This document shows positions 15,150 through 21,275 of a DNA stretch of 21,275 nt, in pieces. Source of the DNA: Prosthecobacter debontii (GTDB taxonomy: Bacteria; Verrucomicrobiota; Verrucomicrobiia; Verrucomicrobiales; Akkermansiaceae); assembly GCA_945885485.1 (NCBI GenBank), contig CAMCYT010000016.1, positions 1-21,275 on the forward strand. The letters are read 5' to 3'. The stretch's first letter is position 1; each line of letters starts with the position of its first letter. The translations under genes and the position numbers were made by a program. The notes beneath the pieces are model-generated. The model saw only the letters and a program-made list of their open reading frames with translations, had not been told where the DNA came from and ran no database searches.

Positions 15150-16304
15150 TCAGGCTTGTACCAATGCCTGATCGAAATCTTTCCACACTGGATCGATGTT
15201 TTGATTTCTCAGCATCTCGGCGATCTCAGCCGGGCTGCGGGTGTCGTGGATTTGAAATTGTTCGGTGGCTTTTTCGTTACCGCTGCGCTCGGTGAGTTCG
15301 ACGCGTCGGCCTTTGACAGTGAGGTGGAGATCTTCCGATCCTGCTCCGGTGTAGCCACCGGGTTCGGTGCGAGCACCAGCTGACATGTGGGTCACGCCCA
15401 ATGACGCCATGGCATCGCGTAAAGGTGCTGGTTCACGAGTAGAGAGCACGATCGCCACCTGCGGAAAAACGATGCGGAATGCCGTGATCAAGCGTAGCAA
15501 AGATTCATCCGGCAGAAAGCGATCAGGATCGGCTTGGTATTGATAGTTTCCTGCGTAAGGACGCATCCGAGGAAATGCCACAGAGAACTGCGCTTTCCAG
15601 CAATGCTTATAGAGATATTCCAAATGTGCAGCGAGCGAGAGCGCTTCATGTTTCCAATCGGCCAATCCAAACAATGCACCAATCCCGATCCGACGAAATC
15701 CGCCGGCATACGCACGCTCCGGACAATCTAACCGCCAGTCAAAATTCTTTTTAGGCCCTGCTGTGTGGAGTGTCTGATAGGTTTCGCGATGATACGTTTC
15801 CTGATAAACGATCAAACCCTCCGCACCATGTTCAACCAACTCCCGGTATTGATCGTCCTCCATCGGACCAACCTCCAACGCCAACGTCGGGAACAAGGGA
15901 ATCAATGCGTCCAAACACTTTTGTAAATACCCTTCGGAAACAAATTTCGGATGTTCCCCTGCTACTAGCAACAAATTCCGAAATCCCTGAGCATGCAGAT
16001 ATTTTCCTTCTGTCACCACTTGATCGACGGTGAGGGTTGTCCGTAAAATCGCAGCATCACGGGAGAACCCGCAATACGAACAATTGTTCACGCATTCATT
16101 CGAGACATAAAGCGGAGCAAACAACCTCATGGTCTTACCGAAATACTGACGCGTCACTTGCTGGCTTTTTGCCGCGAGCTTTTCCAACGAAACATTTTCC
16201 TCCAACAAACTCATGAACCGACGCATCAGAGGCGTCGGGTTCGCAAGCAGGTCGGAATAAACAGAGGAAAACAGCACGACCCAACCTGAAATAGGAAATG
16301 CCAC
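15150..16304 (-). CDS. thiH: 2-iminoacetate synthase ThiH (radical SAM)
   Basis: 384 residues. The radical SAM cluster motif CX3CX2C is C71-VNN-C75-SY-C78 in LYVSNECVNNCSYCGF. Further ThiH signatures are LLLVAGEHPK, LEVGPMEDDQY, IVYQETYHRETY and MRPYAGNY. It cleaves tyrosine with SAM to give dehydroglycine (2-iminoacetate) and p-cresol for the thiazole half of thiamine. No thiG, thiS or thiF lies nearby, so this is a detached copy. The start is GTG at 16304; a second GTG at 16277 (VLFSSVYSDLL) is equally possible because the first residues are unusually hydrophobic. It is divergent from tsaD, with a palindromic element in the gap. Confidence 0.9.
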   Translation of the reverse strand: MAFPISGWVVLFSSVYSDLLANPTPLMRRFMSLLEENVSLEKLAAKSQQVTRQYFGKTMRLFAPLYVSNECVNNCSYCGFSRDAAILRTTLTVDQVVTEGKYLHAQGFRNLLLVAGEHPKFVSEGYLQKCLDALIPLFPTLALEVGPMEDDQYRELVEHGAEGLIVYQETYHRETYQTLHTAGPKKNFDWRLDCPERAYAGGFRRIGIGALFGLADWKHEALSLAAHLEYLYKHCWKAQFSVAFPRMRPYAGNYQYQADPDRFLPDESLLRLITAFRIVFPQVAIVLSTREPAPLRDAMASLGVTHMSAGARTEPGGYTGAGSEDLHLTVKGRRVELTERSGNEKATEQFQIHDTRSPAEIAEMLRNQNIDPVWKDFDQALVQA

Positions 16305-16362
16305 ACGTCCAACCTCTATCGTCCAACTTTCAAAGAATTATGGGAAATACTCAGATTAAGAT

Positions 16363-16497
16363 AACCGCGAATGAACGGCAATGGACGCGAATGAAATCAT
16401 TTCAGATCGAATTCTTCGGTGAACTTATCCACTAAATTTCGATAAAAGATGTCCAATCCCAGTTCTTATTAGCGTTTATTCGCGTCCATTCGCGGTT
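16363..16497. repeat. AACC...GGTT palindromic element with 10-bp tandem units (GCGAATGGAC type)
   Basis: The left arm reads AACC and then GCGAATGAAC, GGCAATGGAC, GCGAATGAAA. The right arm (16473-16497) is the inverted match, 20 of 25 positions, ending GGTT. The centre is about 75 bp and unique. It fills most of the 225-bp space between the divergent thiH and tsaD genes and ends 32 bases before the tsaD start, so it overlaps the likely promoter region. Confidence 0.8.
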
Positions 16498-16529
16498 CTC
16501 TTTTCTTCTTCGCTATTGCCCAAACCGCC

Positions 16530-17552
16530 GTGCCCGTGAATCATCCCGGCGTGGCGGTTATTTTAGCGATTGAGAGCTCTTGTGATGAAACGGCGGTGGC
16601 GATCCTTCGCGGGGAGCCGAACCAAGCTGCTGAGCTGCTTTCGAGCGTGGTGGCTTCGCAAATCGAGGAACATCGGGTTCACGGCGGGGTTGTCCCGGAG
16701 ATCGCTTCCCGCAGCCATTCGCTCAATCTCAATGCATTGGTGGAGAAATCCTTGGAAATCGCCGGCATTGGCATGGCGGATATCGATGTCTTCGGCGCGA
16801 CCATGGGGCCCGGCCTCGCGTCTTCTTTACTCGTCGGCAGCACAGCCGCGAAGGCGATGTCCTGTGTTTCTAGAAAACCATTTATTGCGGTCAACCATCT
16901 CGAAGGCCATCTGCTTTCCCCATTCATCGAACAAACTCACGTCCCTCATCACATTGGATTGATCGTCTCCGGCGGTCACACCCAGTTGATGGAAGTTTTC
17001 GCACCTGGAAACTACCAGAAACTCGGCAGCACCCGCGACGACGCAGCTGGGGAAGCGTTCGATAAAGTCGGGAAAATGCTGGGGCTTCCCTATCCCGGAG
17101 GACCTGAAATCGAAAAAGCTGCCCGCAACGGAAATTCCCTCGCCTACGATTTTCCCCGCTCCATGATGCAGGGCGGCGAGCTTGATTTTTCCTTCTCCGG
17201 CCTGAAAACCGCCGTGCTCTATACCTTGCAAAAAGACCCAAGTGCCAAACTCGAAGACATCGCCGCTTCGTTCCAAGCCGCTGTAGTCGATGTCTTGGTA
17301 GAAAAATCCATCCGCGCCGCAAAAGCCACCAACACACATCTCATCAGCCTCTCCGGAGGCGTCAGCCTTAACCGTAAAGTCCGCGAAGCATTCACCGAGC
17401 GCTGCAAGAAAGAAGGCATCCAACTCGAAATCGCCAGCGCCGAGCTCTGCACCGACAACGCCGCCATGATCGCCTTCGCCGGCTTATTGCGATTTCTATC
17501 AGGGAAAACCGATCCGCTAGACGGCGATATCGATCCAAATCTCCGGCTCTGA
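16530..17552 (+). CDS. tsaD: tRNA N6-adenosine threonylcarbamoyltransferase TsaD
   Basis: 340 residues, the usual TsaD length. Family motifs in order: ILAIESSCDETAVAIL (11-26), HGGVVPEIASRSH (51-63), VNHLEGHLLSP (121-131) with the metal ligands H123 and H127, IVSGGHTQLM, TRDDAAGEAFDKVGKMLGLP, FSFSGLKTAVL, SGGVSLNRKVREAF and CTDNAAMIAFAG (the last metal aspartate). With TsaB and TsaE (not in the window) it transfers threonylcarbamoyl to A37 of ANN-decoding tRNAs. The GTG at 16530 is the likely start (GTGCCC, as in ribBA); a second GTG at 16536 is an alternative. There is no Shine-Dalgarno sequence. Confidence 0.96.
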   Translation: MPVNHPGVAVILAIESSCDETAVAILRGEPNQAAELLSSVVASQIEEHRVHGGVVPEIASRSHSLNLNALVEKSLEIAGIGMADIDVFGATMGPGLASSLLVGSTAAKAMSCVSRKPFIAVNHLEGHLLSPFIEQTHVPHHIGLIVSGGHTQLMEVFAPGNYQKLGSTRDDAAGEAFDKVGKMLGLPYPGGPEIEKAARNGNSLAYDFPRSMMQGGELDFSFSGLKTAVLYTLQKDPSAKLEDIAASFQAAVVDVLVEKSIRAAKATNTHLISLSGGVSLNRKVREAFTERCKKEGIQLEIASAELCTDNAAMIAFAGLLRFLSGKTDPLDGDIDPNLRL

Positions 17553-17607
17553 TTTTACACTCATTTCAAGCTCGCCTCCGCCCTCTCAGTCATTCAGTTT
17601 GTTTTGG

Positions 17608-18237
17608 ATGAAATACCGAGCTCTCGTTTTTGACTTTGATGGCACCATTGCTGATACGCTTGGAGAGACTCGAAAAATTTTCAATGAGCTCGCTCCTGAA
17701 TATGGAATCCGCCAAGTCGAGGAACACGAGGTCTCCGAGCTCAGACATCTCTCGCTGAAAGAGATCCTCTCAAAGCTCAAAATCCCTAGTCGCCGAGTCC
17801 CATCAATCATTGCCCGTGGCACAAAAATGATGCGGAACAATATTGATCGCCTACAGCTCATCAATGGCATGAAAGAAACCCTAACAGAATTACGCGAAAA
17901 CACGGATAGCTTTGGAATTCTAACATCCAATACCACCGCGAACGTCGATGTGTTTCTGCAAAATCACGGAATCCGTGATCTTTTCGATTTCGTTTCCTCC
18001 ACCTCAAAACTCACCGGAAAATCCCGCCACCTCCGCGCGATTCGAAAAACCTTTTCCCTGGAGCATTCCGAAATCATTTACATCGGCGATGAATTGCGCG
18101 ACGTGAAAGCCGCGCAAAAAGCCAAAATTCCCCACGCTGCCGTGAGCTGGGGATTCAATTCCCGCGAATCTCTCGCAAAAGCCAAACCCACCTACCTCTT
18201 CGATCATCCCACAGAACTTTTTCAGATCAGGGATTAG
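17608..18237 (+). CDS. HAD family hydrolase, phosphoglycolate-phosphatase-like
   Basis: 209 residues from the ATG at 17608. Motif I is LVFDFDGTIADT (D9 nucleophile, D11 acid/base). A small helical C1 cap follows (residues 20-80). Motif II is FGILTSNTTANVD. The motif III lysine is in LTGKSRHLRAI, and motif IV is IIYIGDELRDVKAAQKA. This set fits the Gph/PGP-like HAD subfamily, which hydrolyses small phosphate monoesters; the substrate is not determined. A TTG at 17599 would add three residues and was rejected. The gene follows tsaD on the same strand after 55 bases, so co-transcription is plausible. It is convergent with the interrupted ATP-grasp gene, with 7 bases between stop codons. Confidence 0.82.
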   Translation: MKYRALVFDFDGTIADTLGETRKIFNELAPEYGIRQVEEHEVSELRHLSLKEILSKLKIPSRRVPSIIARGTKMMRNNIDRLQLINGMKETLTELRENTDSFGILTSNTTANVDVFLQNHGIRDLFDFVSSTSKLTGKSRHLRAIRKTFSLEHSEIIYIGDELRDVKAAQKAKIPHAAVSWGFNSRESLAKAKPTYLFDHPTELFQIRD

Positions 18238-18244
18238 AATTTCT

Positions 18245-19237
18245 TCACAACCTCTTCCACTTCAAACAGAAATTTTTAATTGTTAGAAAGATACTTTTCC
18301 AACTGCGTGAAGAAGCACCTGTTTTCGGAAAGATAGAAAGTGAGGCCGCATCCGCAGGCAACAAGCTTTTCCATGCCTCGCCAAACCGTATTGCCAGAAG
18401 ATACTTACGCGGCAACTCCAATGGCGCCAGCTTCTCATACTTAGCTCGGGGAGCAAGCAGGATGGGATTGGTATTAATCTCCCATACTTGGGGAGCTCCA
18501 TCAGGACAGAGACTGAAGTCAATCCGGCCGTAGTCAATGCGGGCAGCTTCAAAGATACCGAGAGCCCAGGAAACGTGAGGGCTTTGGAAATGAAATAGAT
18601 CTTCTTCAACAACCTGCTCAGCATTTGATACGCCGTCCTTAGCCACCCAATGCTGACTGAAGATGATGTGTGCCGGAATCATGATGTCAGCGATTCGGAA
18701 AAACGAATATTTACGGTAGCGACCGTCTGGACTACGTGTGTCGCAAAACTCAACCGCCAGAACATCTTCAACATCTCCTCCACTCGCTAAAATTTTGTTA
18801 GATGCGTTCACTAGATCATCGCTATTTTGCAACAGCGGACTGGCGGCACCGTTATGATCATTCTATATACGTAGAAACCCTGGAAAACGAAAATCTTCAG
18901 GTATCTCCTGTAAGCGAAAAGCACGAAAGCGATTGATTCCGATACGGCTCATCTCATTCAGGAGATTCAACCGCCGCAGGACTTTCTCCGGAGAATTCAG
19001 GATAAGTAAATCGACTCCGCTGCGCCGCAGTTGCTTTGCGTAGTCGATCGCCAAGTCGAGTTGCCCAGAACTGAGGCGCTCAAGATCAGTGAATATATAG
19101 GTCCCTGAACTCGCTTCGGGCCATGGATAGTCCTCGTAAAAATATACAGCGATGCAGGCACGTAATTCTCCCACCCAATCATTCAGATAAAATTTCAGCG
19201 TATGGCCGCCTCGCTTGGTAACGAAAAAGTGCAGCAT
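18245..19237 (-). pseudogene. ATP-grasp-like gene interrupted by one in-frame amber codon
   Basis: A single minus-strand frame of 330 codons from the ATG at 19237 to the stop at 18245, broken only by TAG at 18863-18865. Before it: EDFRFPGFLRI; after it, in the same frame: NDHNGAASPLLQNSDDLVN. The two parts read as one continuous ATP-grasp-like protein in which a glutamate or similar residue would be expected at the TAG. The C-terminal part has the ATP-grasp features IDYGRIDFSL and VWEINTNPI (metal ligands E and N). The N-terminal part (MLHFFVTKRGGHTLKFYL) is the pre-ATP-grasp region. The likely function is ATP-dependent ligation, possibly peptide or peptide-modifying. Whether the gene is dead, read through, or a sequencing error cannot be told here. 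A separate start at a TTG (18832) is unlikely. Confidence 0.7.
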
Positions 19238-19309
19238 GCTCGGCTTTTGGTAGTTTGTTTGAATTTGGGATTTTTTTAACTACGCAAGAGCTGGATTCGA
19301 AAATGAAAA

Positions 19310-20959
19310 TCAATGCACAGCTCCAGCCGGAATCACGTTTTCGATCACCGCTTTGGCATGCGTTTTTGTAGGCTCATGCTCTTTGGCTGGACCGTTTGGC
19401 AGAATGATGAAGCAAAGGTAGACGACAATCGTTGGTGTCAGCGCGGCCAGAAATAATTTCAGTGGAGAAACACCACCATCGAAGTATTTCGATAGAATGC
19501 TCTGACCCGCTGGGTTGGGCGCGTTGGCAATCACCGTGAGACCACCACCTGTCACCGCACCAGCAACGACCGCGTGTTTGGCACTGAATGAAATCCCCTC
19601 AACTTGTGAGGCGAGATAGGTAATCGCAGCGTTATCATTGAATGCTGTTAGAATTGTCGCGCCCAACATCAAGGCATCATCCGAAAGTGTCTGGATGATC
19701 GGACCGATCCACCATCCCTGGCAGCCTCCATGAATCACCAATCCCGCAAGGAAGAAACCAACCATCATCGGACTTCTCATTGAAACTGAATTCTGGTGGT
19801 GACGGGTCGCCATCAAAAATGCCAGGAAAAACAGAAAGCCACCAACAAACAAAACCGGATAATGAGCGGTATAAACCGTCCACCCGAGGAACAACAGGTG
19901 AGCAAAAGTGACCCAAGCAGGAATCGGCGTCTCACGCTCACTCCACGCTTGTGGATTAAACTTATTATCCTGAACCCCATCAGCCATATCAGACAAACGA
20001 TGCAATGATTTTCTAAAAATCAGGAAATACAACAAGCTTGAAAGAACCACTCCTATCACTGCCTTCCATCCAAAATGTTCTAACATGAAAAGCGTGTCCC
20101 ATCCCCATGTCCCGGCCACCATCAGAACCGGTGGAGCTGCAAAATGAGTAAGCGTCCCACCTACCGAGATATTCACGAATAAGAGCCCAATAGTCCCGTA
20201 GGCTAGAGTAGGTGATGGCTTGAACTGATAGAACTTTTTAGCGAGTAACATTGCGGCTATCGTCATCGCAGCTGGCTCAGTTATAAATGAACCTAGAATT
20301 GGAGCAATGATCAACACACTTAACCACCATGCCGATGGTGAACCTTTGCCTAAAGCCGCGACAACGGACATTAATTTTTCCGCAATACGCAATACAGGAC
20401 GACTCGCCGCAATAGCCATGATCACCACGACAAACAAAGGCTCCGTAAATTTTTTGTCCTCTGAGAGATACATTTTGAAATCTCCCCAGCTGTAATAATA
20501 GGTCGCTGCACCAGCTAGAACGATCACCCATATTCCGAAGATCGCCTCTACTTCGCTAAGAAAGTGAAAAAATGTAGCTTTAAAGGAAACCTCAGGTTCT
20601 CCATCTGGATGATCATGGTCACGAGGCCCGCGTTTTCTGATGTTTTCGTGATGAATATGTTCGTAATGATGAGCCAATTTACCCAATGGAACAGCAACAA
20701 AGGTGTGACAAATTGCTAATAAGAAAATGATCGTAGCCGCCACGTTGAACGGATCTTCTTTGGCTCTGGCTTTGATAATATCCATAGCATCACCTTTTAC
20801 TTCCTTGTATGTTTCCGTCGGCTTCGGAAATGCCGCATATTGAGTGGAGCCATCCGCAAGCTCCGGATAAGCCGGCTCAACACCCTGACCTCCGCTGGCC
20901 TGCGCCGGTGAAAAACTAAAAATCAAAACTGAGAGAACAAGTAAGGTAATAGCTTTCAT
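19310..20959 (-). CDS. Putative Na+/H+ antiporter (PF07399-like, ArsB/NhaD superfamily)
   Basis: 549 residues. The first 21 residues (MKAITLLVLSVLIFSFSPAQA) resemble a signal peptide, followed by a soluble periplasmic-like segment (22-70) and about 11 predicted membrane helices. FHFLSEVEAIFGIWVIVL (131-148), FTEPLFVVVIMAIAASRPVL, and the half-helix regions FITEPAAMTIAAMLLAKK and AFNDNAAITYLASQVEG are typical of the putative Na+/H+ antiporter family, including the paired acidic and asparagine residues expected in ion sites. A His-rich cytoplasmic loop (97-117) stands out. It probably exchanges Na+ for H+ across the inner membrane; the family assignment is by recalled similarity. It is divergent from proB. 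Confidence 0.78.
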   Translation of the reverse strand: MKAITLLVLSVLIFSFSPAQASGGQGVEPAYPELADGSTQYAAFPKPTETYKEVKGDAMDIIKARAKEDPFNVAATIIFLLAICHTFVAVPLGKLAHHYEHIHHENIRKRGPRDHDHPDGEPEVSFKATFFHFLSEVEAIFGIWVIVLAGAATYYYSWGDFKMYLSEDKKFTEPLFVVVIMAIAASRPVLRIAEKLMSVVAALGKGSPSAWWLSVLIIAPILGSFITEPAAMTIAAMLLAKKFYQFKPSPTLAYGTIGLLFVNISVGGTLTHFAAPPVLMVAGTWGWDTLFMLEHFGWKAVIGVVLSSLLYFLIFRKSLHRLSDMADGVQDNKFNPQAWSERETPIPAWVTFAHLLFLGWTVYTAHYPVLFVGGFLFFLAFLMATRHHQNSVSMRSPMMVGFFLAGLVIHGGCQGWWIGPIIQTLSDDALMLGATILTAFNDNAAITYLASQVEGISFSAKHAVVAGAVTGGGLTVIANAPNPAGQSILSKYFDGGVSPLKLFLAALTPTIVVYLCFIILPNGPAKEHEPTKTHAKAVIENVIPAGAVH

Positions 20960-21106
20960 CGTTTTTGGCGCTTAGAAAAAAGGCTTATAGAACTGCATGC
21001 AGCGCTCCGCAAGAGGAACTAAAAAGCTGGATGAAGGTTTCCCAAGGTTTGGATTGGCAAGGTTGGCGCTACAGTTTATGCCTCTTTCCCTGCAATTCCC
21101 GCAAAC

Positions 21107-21275
21107 ATGACCAGCGATCTCACCATCATCAAAGCCGGAACCGGCGTCCTCACCAAAACCGCCGATGGCACCATCGACCGCGCAGCGCTGGTGCATCTGG
21201 TCGCTTCCATTTCCAAACTCATCAACGAGGGTCATCGCTGCCTGTTTGTTTCCTCTGGAGCCGTCGGGTCTGGAG
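21107..21275 (+). CDS. proB: Glutamate 5-kinase ProB (3' end outside window)
   Basis: The first 56 residues match the amino-acid kinase fold of ProB: LTIIKAGTGVLT (5-16) is the phosphate-binding strand with the key lysine K9, and CLFVSSGAVGSG (45-56) is the glutamate-binding loop found in all glutamate 5-kinases. The enzyme phosphorylates L-glutamate at the start of proline synthesis. The usual KIGTS is KAGTG here, a mild divergence. The ATG at 21107 follows a leader with no strong ribosome binding site. The gene is cut by the window edge, so the presence of a PUA domain or of proA downstream cannot be seen. Confidence 0.85.
   Translation, partial: MTSDLTIIKAGTGVLTKTADGTIDRAALVHLVASISKLINEGHRCLFVSSGAVGSG

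Noticed and set aside
16827..17423. A 198-residue open frame opposite tsaD, with similar long frames opposite thiH, ribBA and lutB
   Set aside because: They lie fully inside strongly recognised genes on the other strand and show no family motif; long antisense frames are expected at this base composition.
18245..18832. Separate 195-residue gene starting at a TTG
   Set aside because: It is in the same frame as the upstream 124-residue part, and the conserved-looking residues NDHNGAASPL before the TTG belong to it, so one interrupted gene is the simpler reading.
21020..21090. proB promoter (TTGGCA and TTTATG)
   Set aside because: Spacing of 15 and a poor second box; not enough to call.

Overview
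This is about 21 kb of an ordinary bacterial chromosome, probably from a member of the Verrucomicrobiota. The assignment is inferred from four things: a fused ribBA; a stand-alone thiH; several GTG starts with no clear Shine-Dalgarno sequence; and intergenic spaces full of palindromic repeat elements and a GxxExxY gene. Nothing in the window (no rRNA, no tRNA) fixes the taxon. No phage, plasmid, transposase or CRISPR genes were seen.

Region 1 (1-6331) is a surface-polysaccharide or glycoconjugate patch. It holds a DUF5672 protein cut by the left edge, a GT2-like transferase, a large GT8-like glycosyltransferase fused to a GH43/68-like beta-propeller domain, a fucosyltransferase-like protein with an HxRxGD motif, and a convergent classical GT2 enzyme.

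Region 2 (6573-11525) holds housekeeping genes: an AmgK-like sugar kinase, a GNAT acetyltransferase, a HAD-IIA phosphatase, YqgE/AlgH, and bifunctional RibBA for riboflavin synthesis. Nearly every gap here contains a small inverted-repeat element.

Region 3 (11526-16304) starts with a frameshifted small membrane-protein gene. Then, all on the minus strand in the order of transcription, come thiH, a secreted thioredoxin-like protein, lutB and lutC. A 492-bp element with purine-rich inverted ends and a GxxExxY nuclease-like gene separates lutB from lutC. No lutA is present.

Region 4 (16530-21275) holds tsaD (tRNA t6A modification), a HAD phosphatase, an ATP-grasp-like gene split by one in-frame amber codon, a putative Na+/H+ antiporter of the PF07399 type, and the start of proB at the right edge.

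The most notable signal is the set of palindromic elements. Five ORF-less elements of about 108-135 bp (7541-7652, 8312-8440, 9381-9511, 10163-10270, 16363-16497), one longer element carrying GxxExxY (12631-13122), and two unpaired arms (10294-10317, 11951-11992) lie within 9 kb. Most share one design: inverted arms built from degenerate short tandem units (7, 9 or 10 bp, or purine-rich) around a unique centre. The unit sequence differs between elements, but the two arms of each element match each other. I propose that these form one class of mobile intergenic element, with GxxExxY as a candidate trans-acting factor. This is an inference from architecture, not a demonstrated link.
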